Notes under the pieces: model-generated
Databases searched by the model: none
Told to the model about the DNA's origin: nothing
The model's input: only the letters and a program-made list of their open reading frames with translations
In this document: piece by piece, positions 1 through 5,393 of the stretch
How the letters are laid out: every line of letters starts with the position of its first letter
Numbering within the stretch: position 1 is the first letter of the stretch
Made by a program: the position numbers and the translations under genes
DNA from: Pseudomonadota bacterium
GTDB lineage: Bacteria; Pseudomonadota; Gammaproteobacteria; Burkholderiales; Burkholderiaceae_B
Direction: 5' to 3'
Assembly (NCBI GenBank): GCA_023389535.1
Contig: JAEWEH010000359.1
Coordinates: forward strand, 1 to 5,463
Length of the DNA: 5,463 nucleotides

Positions 1-881
1 GGGCAGACTTGGTCGTACCAGTTCAATATCTGTTTCCCGGTCATGAAGCGCACGCCTTCATGGCCGGCGATGTATTCCAGCGCGTTTTCCAGATGCTTGA
101 TGCGGTGTGGCACGCCGCTGAGAAAGGGATGAACCGCAATGCCCATGATGCGCACGCGTTCTTCCCCTTCCATATAGAGGCGATCGAAGCTGTCGCGGAT
201 GCGAATGTAGAACTCTTCCGAGCGATGATGTTGTACCGCCATCATCGGCACATCGTTCAGTTCTACGGAGTAAGGCATGGCCACCATGGGCCCAGTCGCA
301 GTGGACAGCCGGCAGGGTTCGTCGTCCAGCACCCAGTCGCCGATGTAGCGTATGCCTGCAGCGTGCAGCATGTCCACGGTGTCCAGGGTTTCTGTCAGCC
401 CGGGCCCCAACCAGCCTACCGGCGGGCTGCCGGTGAAATTCTTGATGCTCTGCACTGTCTTGGCGATCATGTCGGCCTGGTCATCCACTGCGTGCGTGGG
501 CATCTGGACATAGCCGTGGCCCATGAATTCCCAGCCCGAGTCATGTGCGGCCTGGGCAACCCGCGGGTAGCTTTCGCATACGATGCCGTTGATGGACAGT
601 GTGGGAACGATGGACAGCCGGTCGAACAGCGCCTTCATGCGCCAGAAGCCCACCCGCATGCCGTATTCATGCCAGGCCCAATTGGGTATGTCGGGGCTGG
701 GAGTGACGCCGGTGGGTGCGGGCAGCACCTGGCGCGGCATGGCCCGTGCGATGTCCCAATGTTCTACGTTGACGATGGGCCACACGATGATGCGCGCATC
801 GTCCGGGCGGGCGAGCGGCGGGCGGTCGACAATGGCGGAGTAGGGTAGCCGTTCGGCGGGGGTAGGAGGCTTTATACTCAT
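1..881 (-). CDS. PuuE-like polysaccharide deacetylase family hydrolase (partial, C-terminus outside window)
   Basis: I translated the reverse strand by hand from ATG (879-881): 293 codons without a stop, running off the window edge. It matches the polysaccharide-deacetylase (CE4-fold) branch related to PuuE allantoinase, cytoplasmic enzymes that hydrolyse C-N bonds in amides or cyclic amides. Visible landmarks are LPYSAIVDRPPL near residues 12-23, PIVNVEHWD (35-43) in place of the TFDDG metal motif of true chitin/peptidoglycan deacetylases, EFMGHGYVQ (118-126), GWLGPGLTET (156-165), GDWVLDD (181-187), HPFLSGVPHRIKHLENALEYI (251-271) and a C-terminal ILNWYD typical of the family's end. There is no signal peptide. 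The family is usually about 300 residues, so only a short tail is missing. The start has no good Shine-Dalgarno (GGGAA about 13 bases upstream), but family N-termini begin just before LPYSAIVDRPPL, which supports it. It is divergent from the IclR gene. The substrate is unknown. Confidence 0.88.
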   Translation of the reverse strand, partial: MSIKPPTPAERLPYSAIVDRPPLARPDDARIIVWPIVNVEHWDIARAMPRQVLPAPTGVTPSPDIPNWAWHEYGMRVGFWRMKALFDRLSIVPTLSINGIVCESYPRVAQAAHDSGWEFMGHGYVQMPTHAVDDQADMIAKTVQSIKNFTGSPPVGWLGPGLTETLDTVDMLHAAGIRYIGDWVLDDEPCRLSTATGPMVAMPYSVELNDVPMMAVQHHRSEEFYIRIRDSFDRLYMEGEERVRIMGIAVHPFLSGVPHRIKHLENALEYIAGHEGVRFMTGKQILNWYDQVC

Positions 882-889
882 AATATGGA
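877..889. promoter_or_regulatory. Operator-like half-degenerate palindrome, site S1
   Basis: The plus strand reads CTCATAATATGGA, a degenerate copy of TCCA-N5-TGGA with one intact TGGA half. The flank GGATGTTTT resembles GGATGCTTT at site S2 and GGAAGCTTT at S3. It covers the hydrolase start codon (879-881) and lies about 55 bases downstream of that gene's predicted transcription start. A bound regulator here would be expected to repress, or to loop with S2. It is the weakest of the four copies. Confidence 0.4.
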
Positions 890-944
890 TGTTTTTCCCG
901 TGCAGGTTCGATAAGGGCAAGATCTATGTTTCACTTACATCTTC

Positions 945-973
945 AATCTAAATAGACCGCCTGGCGCTGTCAA
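945..973 (-). promoter_or_regulatory. Predicted sigma70 promoter of the PuuE-like hydrolase
   Basis: On the minus strand there is a perfect -35 box TTGACA (968-973), a 17-bp spacer (951-967) and TAGATT as -10 (945-950, four of six consensus bases). The predicted transcript start is near 938, giving a leader of about 57 bases before the hydrolase ATG. The site S2 palindrome ends exactly 17 bp upstream of the -35 box, the same spacing as at the Rid operon promoter. Confidence 0.65.
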
Positions 974-990
974 CGACACCACATTTAAAT

Positions 991-1003
991 TCCACAATAT
1001 GGA
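991..1003. promoter_or_regulatory. IclR-type operator-like palindrome, site S2
   Basis: The plus strand reads TCCACAATATGGA, an exact TCCA-N5-TGGA palindrome, within the TTCC...GGA style of known IclR-family operators. It is centred near -59 relative to the predicted hydrolase transcription start, a position suited to activation, and it overlaps the ATG of the IclR gene (999-1001), a position suited to autorepression. One site could therefore serve both divergent genes. Binding by the adjacent IclR protein is inferred from proximity and motif type. Confidence 0.62.
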
Positions 1004-1802
1004 TGCTTTATCAAAACTTTCACCGGCTGGCGTCACCAAGCCTGTGCCCGGTACGCAAGCCATACGGCGTCTTGTGCAGGTGCTCAAGGCGCTGGCGGAA
1101 TATCAGGAAACCGGTTTGCGCTTCGTCGAGGTGGCGACGCTCTGCGGTTTGGAGCAACCCACCGCCCACCGAATGTTGAAAGCCCTGCAAGCGGAACAAA
1201 TGGTCGAGCGGGACGCGGGCAGCCGCCGTTATCGCTTGGGCCCATTGGCGTTTGAGCTCGGCATCGCCGCCGCCCCGCAATTCAATCTGCTGGAAATGAG
1301 CGCGCCTTCTTTGCGGCGGCTTGCCGACATCAGCGGAGACACCGCTTTCCTTTTTATCCGGCGGGGCAACGACGCGGTCTGCATCGATCGTGTACTGGGA
1401 CATTACTCCATTCAGACCCCCGTGGTGACCATAGGCAGCCGTCAGCCGCTGGGCGTCAACGCCGGCGGACTTGCCATGCTGCTGGCCCTGTCTTCATCAG
1501 AGGTGGACAGCATTCTGGCCTCGGTGGCGTCGCGCCTGGGGGTGTACGGCAACTGTGATGCAACCGATGTCCGCAGGATGGTCGCGCGAGGCCGGGAACT
1601 GGGTTATGCCAGCATAGGCGAGATGGCGGTGCCGGGCGTGACGGCCATGGGCTTGGCTGTCATCACGCAATTCGGTTCGCCGGCTGCGGCCTTGACAATG
1701 GCCGCCACCACCAGCCGCATGACTCCGCAGCGCCAGGCGGAACTGTTGCCGGCATTGCGCGCCGAAGTCGATGCCTTGGCTGCCCTGTTGTACCGGCGTT
1801 AA
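999..1802 (+). CDS. IclR-family transcriptional regulator
   Basis: This is a 267-residue DNA-binding regulator with typical IclR length and order. An N-terminal winged helix-turn-helix occupies about residues 19-82: QAIRRLVQVLKAL, then VATLCGLEQPTAHRMLKALQ containing the recognition helix, then the wing GSRRYRLG (74-81). A C-terminal ligand-binding domain follows (about 95-265), with LGVNAGGLAMLLAL (151-164) and IGEMAVPGVTAMGLAV (206-221) at the usual effector-pocket positions. Such proteins act as dimers or tetramers and sense small catabolic intermediates. The ATG at 999 has no Shine-Dalgarno and lies inside palindrome S2, so translation may be leaderless or the true start may be further in (GTG at 1041 also has no good ribosome site). 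It is divergent from the hydrolase and convergent with the Bug gene, and it probably controls both and itself. The effector is unknown, and no convincing promoter of its own was found. Confidence 0.93.
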   Translation: MDALSKLSPAGVTKPVPGTQAIRRLVQVLKALAEYQETGLRFVEVATLCGLEQPTAHRMLKALQAEQMVERDAGSRRYRLGPLAFELGIAAAPQFNLLEMSAPSLRRLADISGDTAFLFIRRGNDAVCIDRVLGHYSIQTPVVTIGSRQPLGVNAGGLAMLLALSSSEVDSILASVASRLGVYGNCDATDVRRMVARGRELGYASIGEMAVPGVTAMGLAVITQFGSPAAALTMAATTSRMTPQRQAELLPALRAEVDALAALLYRR

Positions 1803-1811
1803 CGTTGAAAT

Positions 1812-1838
1812 AAAAAAGCCGGCCCTACGCAGGCCGGC
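1812..1838 (-). terminator. Rho-independent terminator of the Rid-Bug operon
   Basis: GCCGGCC (1818-1824) pairs perfectly with GGCCGGC (1832-1838) around a 7-base loop. On the minus strand the stem is followed at once by six T (A run 1812-1817). It starts about 17 bases after the Bug stop codon. The plus strand has the stem but no T run, so it should serve the convergent IclR gene poorly. Confidence 0.88.
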
Positions 1839-1854
1839 CGGGCAACGCGAAGTC

Positions 1855-2853
1855 TTATTCCAGCTTGATGCCGGAATCGCTGACGACGCCCTTCCAGAGT
1901 GTTGCTTCGTCGCTGATCTTGCGGGCGAATTGCTCGATGGAGCTGCCGCCGACCTCTGCGCCTTGATTCGCCAGGGCCTGCTTCACTTCAGGCAGGGTCA
2001 GGACTTCATTGACTTCTTTGTTCAGCTTTTCCAGCACGGCGGGCGGCGTGCCGCGCGGGGCCAGCACCCCCGTCCACAGGCTGATGTCGTAATCCGCGAT
2101 ACCCGCTTCGGCCATGCCGGGCAACTCCGGCAAGAGGGGGCTGCGCTCTTTGGTGGATACGGCCAGCAATTTGACCCTGTCGTCCTTCCGGAAGGGCAGG
2201 ACCGCCGACAGTGTCGGCATGGCCGCATGCAGCGTGCCGCCCATCAGGTCGGTCACCACAGCGGCGCTGCCTTTGTAGGGCACGTGGTTCATATTGATCC
2301 CGGACTTGGACAACAGCAGTGCCATGGCCAAATGCGTCGACGAGCCGACACCCGCCGATCCGTAATTGGTTTCGTTGGGCTTGGCTTTCGCGTAATTGAT
2401 CAGTTCGGCCATGTCATTCACTTTCAGGTTCGGGCTGGCGGCGATCACCAGGGGTACGGCCGCCACCTGGCTTACCGGTGCGAAATCTTTGAGGGCGTCA
2501 TAGGAAACCTTGGGATTGACGGCGGGATACAGAATGATTTCCGAGCTCGATCCCAATAGCAGGGTATAGCCGTCGGGCGCGGATCGGGCCACCTGAGCGG
2601 CCCCTATGCTGCCGCCCGCGCCGGCGCGGTTTTCAACTACCACGGACTGCCCCAGCCGCCCGGACAAGTGTTGCGCCAGAATCCGGCCCACGGCATCGGA
2701 ACCGCCACCGGGGGCAAAGGGCACGACCAGCCGGATGGTCTGATTCGGCCACGACTGCGCCTGGTCCGCGGCCTGGGCGGGCAGGGCAGTCGCCATGACA
2801 AACGCCAGCGTGGCGCCGGTCGTCTTGATGAAGGTTCGGGTTATTTCTCGCAT
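1855..2853 (-). CDS. Bug-family (TctC-type) tripartite tricarboxylate transporter substrate-binding protein
   Basis: This is a 332-residue periplasmic solute-binding protein. Residues 1-28 form a secretion signal: a basic start (MREITRTFIK), a hydrophobic core and PAQA before the cleavage point, with the mature protein starting near ADQAQSWP. Family landmarks follow: IRLVVPFAPGGGSDAVGRILA, then VVVENRAGAGGSIGAAQVARSAPDGYTLLLG, NYGSAGVGSSTHLA, HVPYKGSAAVVTDLMGG, and LAPRGTPPAVLEKLN near the C-terminus. Length is normal for the family. The open frame continues upstream to 3057, but that part lies within the Rid gene; ATG 2853 is chosen because it has AAGGAGA six bases away and begins the signal peptide. 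No TctA/TctB membrane subunits are in the window, as is common for the many orphan Bug proteins of Bordetella relatives. These proteins usually bind small carboxylates or amides; the ligand here is unknown. Confidence 0.95.
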   Translation of the reverse strand: MREITRTFIKTTGATLAFVMATALPAQAADQAQSWPNQTIRLVVPFAPGGGSDAVGRILAQHLSGRLGQSVVVENRAGAGGSIGAAQVARSAPDGYTLLLGSSSEIILYPAVNPKVSYDALKDFAPVSQVAAVPLVIAASPNLKVNDMAELINYAKAKPNETNYGSAGVGSSTHLAMALLLSKSGINMNHVPYKGSAAVVTDLMGGTLHAAMPTLSAVLPFRKDDRVKLLAVSTKERSPLLPELPGMAEAGIADYDISLWTGVLAPRGTPPAVLEKLNKEVNEVLTLPEVKQALANQGAEVGGSSIEQFARKISDEATLWKGVVSDSGIKLE

Positions 2854-2858
2854 TGTCT

Positions 2859-2866
2859 TCTCCTTA
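2859..2866 (-). promoter_or_regulatory. Bug-gene ribosome binding site overlapping the Rid stop codon
   Basis: The minus strand reads TAAGGAGA: the TAA of the Rid-like gene (2864-2866) runs directly into the Shine-Dalgarno of the Bug gene, six bases before its ATG. The coding regions are only 10 bases apart. This indicates one mRNA with translational coupling, and it fixes the Bug start at 2853. Confidence 0.85.
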
Positions 2867-4156
2867 CTGAGCGTTTTGTGAATGTTCAGGGGCGTAAACC
2901 CATATTTCTGTTTGCACCGCCGCGCCGTCAGCGGGCAAGCGCGGCACTTGCATGCCCGAGATGGGCAGCGCGATGTCCGGCAGGGCTCGCTGCCAGGCCC
3001 GGCAACTGAGCGCGAGATCGCGCAAGTCGGTGTGCAACTGGCTGATGCGGACGACATTGTTCAGGTCGGCCTTGTGCGCCTTGCATAGTTGTATGAACTG
3101 GCCGATCAGCCAAGCCGTTTGGTCTTCGATCGCGCTGCCCCGATGCCCAAACTGCCGCGGCGCTTCGGATCCCACAGCCACGCCGTCATCCTGTACAGCC
3201 ACAGCGCCCGAGAACGCCAGGAAGTCGCCTACGCGGGTGACCGCCGGATACGCGGGTCCGTAGGCGCCGGCCTGGCCCGCCTGCGGTGGGGTGCCGACGA
3301 TGGCCGTATCTTCATGCGCAATCAGGTTGATTTCGATGCGGGCATCGGCAATGGCGAAGCCCGGGCTGGAGGTTGGGATCACCGTCGTGGCCGGCGGTTG
3401 GCCACCGAAGGCTTTGATCCAGACCTGATTCATCGCAGGCAGGTCGTTCAGGTCCGACAAGCCTATCGTCGCTTTCCTGACATGCCGCAGGTCCAGGCCT
3501 GCGGCGGCCAGAGCGGGCACTAATTTGTGCTGGAGCAGATAGTCGGTTTCCAGCTGGATGCGGTTGCCTTTCCACAAATGTCCGTCGGGCACCTTGGCGG
3601 CGGGCGCAATGCCATTCAGGTCGCCCGCGCCATGAGCAGCCATGAAACCCGCCACGAATACCCATTTGCCCAGACGCATCACGGGCGCAAAACCGGAGGT
3701 GGCGGGAATATCCAGCTTTTCCGGAAACAGAGCTTCAATGTCGCCGGCGTCTCGGGTGGCGGCGATCAGATCCATGCACATGCTGGCCCCCGGCAAAGCC
3801 AGGCCCGGTACCAGCAAAGAAGTACTGGGCGCGCTGACTGTGCAGTGTTGCTTGCGCACCTGGTGGAAGAAGGGGACCGATTGCCAGTCGGTGAAAAACT
3901 GGTCGGCGCGCAAAATGCGGTCCACGCCGGATTCTGCGGCGTGCAATAGGGTAGCGGCTTGTTCCCAAAGGCTGGCCGCTTCGGCAGTGGCTTGCGGCGC
4001 CGCCAGCAGCGACCTTGATCCCAGGGTTGACCAGCCGGGCATCAAACCGTTCAGGAATATCAGGCCGCCGGCGCTCATGCCGGCCGCAAACGTCAATGGA
4101 TCGCGTCCCACGGTATAAGTCCCCAGCGGTTCGGGGGCGCGAAAGAAATCAGTCAT
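2864..4156 (-). CDS. Tandem triple RidA/YjgF-like domain protein
   Basis: This 430-residue cytoplasmic protein appears to hold three Rid-like domains in one chain: about 22-135 (SAGGLIFLNGLMPG to MCMDLIAAT), 153-282 (GFAPVMRLGKWVFVAGFMA to DARIEINLIAHE) and 300-425 (YPAVTRVGDFLAFSGAVAV to AAVQTEIWVYAPE). Each has the opening strands, the long helix and the closing P...LP...EI strand of the family. Ordinary RidA is a single domain of about 130 residues that forms trimers with active sites between subunits. Its catalytic arginine (in PARSCVEV of E. coli RidA) is replaced in all three repeats, by T112, T257 and S400 in my alignment, so 2-aminoacrylate deaminase activity is unlikely, as in the Rid4-7 groups. 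The start is supported by GGAG six bases upstream (4163-4166). It is the first gene of an operon with the Bug protein. Function is unknown; it may process an imine, enamine or carbamate intermediate. Confidence 0.85.
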   Translation of the reverse strand: MTDFFRAPEPLGTYTVGRDPLTFAAGMSAGGLIFLNGLMPGWSTLGSRSLLAAPQATAEAASLWEQAATLLHAAESGVDRILRADQFFTDWQSVPFFHQVRKQHCTVSAPSTSLLVPGLALPGASMCMDLIAATRDAGDIEALFPEKLDIPATSGFAPVMRLGKWVFVAGFMAAHGAGDLNGIAPAAKVPDGHLWKGNRIQLETDYLLQHKLVPALAAAGLDLRHVRKATIGLSDLNDLPAMNQVWIKAFGGQPPATTVIPTSSPGFAIADARIEINLIAHEDTAIVGTPPQAGQAGAYGPAYPAVTRVGDFLAFSGAVAVQDDGVAVGSEAPRQFGHRGSAIEDQTAWLIGQFIQLCKAHKADLNNVVRISQLHTDLRDLALSCRAWQRALPDIALPISGMQVPRLPADGAAVQTEIWVYAPEHSQNAQ

Positions 4157-4224
4157 GTCTGGCTCCGGGTAGATATGTCTTGCTTTTTTATGGTGCTATG
4201 AGCGCGCATTGCGGGCCCACTCCA

Positions 4225-4304
4225 GCGGCTGGCGTTCAGCGATGCATACACCAGAAAAATCCACATAATGGAAGCTTTTCAGCGCAAACTCATACGCCAG
4301 CCGC
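4225..4304. repeat. 11-bp perfect inverted repeat in the Rid leader
   Basis: The plus strand has GCGGCTGGCGT at 4225-4235 and its exact reverse complement ACGCCAGCCGC at 4294-4304, separated by 58 bases that contain operator-like site S3. A perfect match this long is not expected by chance in so short a region. In the Rid operon leader RNA it could form a stem about 70 bases upstream of the Rid start codon. Confidence 0.6.
4260..4272. promoter_or_regulatory. IclR-type operator-like palindrome, site S3
   Basis: The plus strand reads TCCACATAATGGA, an exact TCCA-N5-TGGA palindrome with the flank AGCTTTTC, like the flank of S2. It is centred about 72 bases downstream of the predicted Rid operon transcription start, inside the leader, where a bound regulator would block elongation or loop to S4. 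Confidence 0.58.
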
Positions 4305-4344
4305 GGGCAGCTTTTTCAAACTGAATGGCTAGTCCGACCACGCC

Positions 4345-4373
4345 ATTACAGGCGGCGGGCGCGGGGGTGTCAA
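4345..4373 (-). promoter_or_regulatory. Predicted sigma70 promoter of the Rid-Bug operon
   Basis: On the minus strand there is a perfect -35 box TTGACA (4368-4373), a 17-bp spacer (4351-4367) and TGTAAT as -10 (4345-4350, five of six consensus bases). The predicted start is near 4338, giving a leader of about 180 bases. The spacer consists only of G and C. Palindrome S4 lies exactly 17 bp upstream of the -35 box, and the bases next to that box (CG before TTGACA) are the same as at the hydrolase promoter. Confidence 0.72.
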
Positions 4374-4390
4374 CGTTCCGTATTGAAATG

Positions 4391-4403
4391 TCCATAAGAT
4401 GGA
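4391..4403. promoter_or_regulatory. IclR-type operator-like palindrome, site S4
   Basis: The plus strand reads TCCATAAGATGGA, an exact TCCA-N5-TGGA palindrome followed by TG, as at S1 and S2. It is centred near -59 of the Rid operon promoter, the same register as S2 at the hydrolase promoter. The predicted role is binding of the window's IclR protein, probably for activation. Confidence 0.62.
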
Positions 4404-4526
4404 TGTACGGGCGCCGTCAAGCACTGATGGGGGCTTTTGAGCCGCCGCGCAATGATGTAGAAGCGTCTCGCGTCTGACCTGTTTGAGCGTGTTGAGGGAT
4501 CGTTGTGTGCCTATGGACGCGACCAC

Positions 4527-4567
4527 AAAAAACGGCCGCTGCCCCCGGTAGAGGCAACGGCCGTTTT
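4527..4567 (-). terminator. Rho-independent terminator of the GST gene, possibly bidirectional
   Basis: AAAACGGCCG (4529-4538) pairs with CGGCCGTTTT (4558-4567). After one C-A mismatch the stem continues with TGCC/GGCA around a 9-base loop. On the minus strand it is followed by six T (A run 4527-4532), about 40 bases after the GST stop codon. The plus strand has four T after the stem. It separates GST from the Rid operon's control region. Confidence 0.88.
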
Positions 4568-4605
4568 CGCGAACTGCCGTAACAGATAAGCGGCGAAGCT
4601 TGACC

Positions 4606-5223
4606 TTACTTTTGCGTGGGGGGCAGGGTCGCCACGAACGATGGCCGTGCTTGCAGCTTTTCGTCCAGACGCTGCAAATTGCCATATTGCGAACGCCAGT
4701 CCAGATCGCTGAATCGCAGGTCCAGGTAACCCAGGGCACAGCCTACGGCGACGTCCGCCAGGCTGAAGTTGACGCCCATGCAGAATGGCTGATCGTCCAG
4801 GCTTTTATTCATTGAGTCCAGCGCCACGGCAATTTTTTTATGTTGCCGGTCTATCCACTGCTGGCTGCGCAGTTCGGCAGGCCTGCGGTTGACTTCTATA
4901 TTGATGGCAACCGCCGCATCGAGCACGCCGTCAGCGATGGCTTCCCAGCATTTGGTGGCGGCGCGGTCGCGGCCCTGCTGAGGAATCAGTCGCCCCACGG
5001 GCGAAAGCGTGTCCAGGTATTCCACAATGACGCGGGAGTCGAACAGGCTGCCGCTGTCGTCCATGATCAGGCACGGCACCTTGCCCAGCGGATTGTGTGT
5101 TTGTATTTCAGTGTCATCGGCCCACACATCTTCGAGTAAGAATTCATAATCGAGTTTTTTCTCGGCCATTACAACCCGCACTTTGCGGACGTAAGGACTG
5201 GTGAGCGAACCAATAAGTTTCAT
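4606..5223 (-). CDS. Glutathione S-transferase (YibF-like)
   Basis: This 205-residue cytoplasmic protein closely resembles E. coli YibF (about 202 residues), including the start MKL.GS.TSP. The thioredoxin-like N-domain (1-80) has TSPYVRKVRV with the candidate catalytic S9, NPLGKVPCL (44-52) with the cis-proline P50 that contacts glutathione, and FDS (61-63), the glutathione gamma-glutamyl binding site. The all-helical C-domain carries EAIADGVLDAA (94-104) and the N-capping SLAD (154-157) followed by GYLDLRF. Serine rather than cysteine at position 9 predicts glutathione transfer or peroxidase-like activity, but YibF itself has no firm substrate. It is divergent from purB and has its own extended -10 promoter and terminator. 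No strong Shine-Dalgarno is visible. Nothing links it to the neighbouring catabolic module apart from position. Confidence 0.94.
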   Translation of the reverse strand: MKLIGSLTSPYVRKVRVVMAEKKLDYEFLLEDVWADDTEIQTHNPLGKVPCLIMDDSGSLFDSRVIVEYLDTLSPVGRLIPQQGRDRAATKCWEAIADGVLDAAVAINIEVNRRPAELRSQQWIDRQHKKIAVALDSMNKSLDDQPFCMGVNFSLADVAVGCALGYLDLRFSDLDWRSQYGNLQRLDEKLQARPSFVATLPPTQK

Positions 5224-5252
5224 GGCTAAGTTCAGAAGTTGCAGGCGAAAAA

Positions 5253-5261
5253 AGTATATCA
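5253..5261 (-). promoter_or_regulatory. Predicted extended -10 promoter of the GST gene
   Basis: The minus strand reads TGATATACT, an extended -10 element (TG-N-TATACT, five of six consensus bases). The predicted transcript starts near 5246, about 23 bases before the GST ATG. No good -35 box is visible, which extended -10 promoters tolerate. Confidence 0.5.
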
Positions 5262-5334
5262 GGATACCGGCCCATCATAGCCGCTAAACCCGGACAAAAG
5301 GCATGCGATCGCTCGTCTGGGGAAAATGTGTCGT

Positions 5335-5363
5335 TTAAATGCTGATTTGCGCGATGGTAGAAT
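5335..5363 (+). promoter_or_regulatory. Predicted purB promoter
   Basis: TAGAAT (5358-5363, five of six consensus bases) is preceded by TGG, giving an extended -10. The -35 candidate TTAAAT (5335-5340) is only a half match, at 17-bp spacing. The predicted start is near 5370, leaving a leader of about 24 bases before purB. I did not see a clear PurR box. Confidence 0.5.
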
Positions 5364-5393
5364 CGCGGATGGATTTTCTTTATTCGAACCATC

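Larger units (their letters stand above)
4157..4605. other. Non-coding control region between the GST gene and the Rid-Bug operon
   Basis: No convincing gene is present in these 449 bases; open frames here are shadows or short. From right to left it holds the GST terminator (4527-4567), about 120 bases with nothing recognised, operator-like site S4, the Rid operon promoter, a predicted leader of about 180 bases carrying site S3 inside an 11-bp inverted repeat, and the Rid Shine-Dalgarno. A minus-strand frame of 37 codons at 4153-4266 ends in an ATGA overlap with the Rid start but lacks a ribosome site. Confidence 0.7.

Noticed and set aside
9..848. A 279-codon plus-strand open frame
   Set aside because: It lies opposite the hydrolase gene, whose minus-strand translation has clear family motifs. 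The plus-strand product is rich in H, G and A with no recognisable domain, typical of a GC-rich shadow frame.
885..914. Nine-codon plus-strand frame MDVFPVQVR with AGGAGG upstream at 864-869, as a leader peptide for the IclR gene
   Set aside because: The AGGAGG is 15 bases from the ATG, too far, and it is the reverse of two proline codons in the hydrolase. No attenuator structure follows.
1771..2559. A 262-codon plus-strand frame after the IclR gene
   Set aside because: It runs through the terminator and opposite the Bug gene; it is a shadow of the Bug coding sequence.
2854..3057. N-terminal extension of the Bug protein up to 3057
   Set aside because: The extension overlaps the Rid gene and would bury the signal peptide. 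A strong Shine-Dalgarno and the signal sequence place the start at 2853.
4329..4739. A 136-codon minus-strand frame across the GST end and the intergenic region
   Set aside because: It overlaps GST coding sequence in another frame, crosses the terminator hairpin and the promoter at 4345-4373, and shows no family motif.
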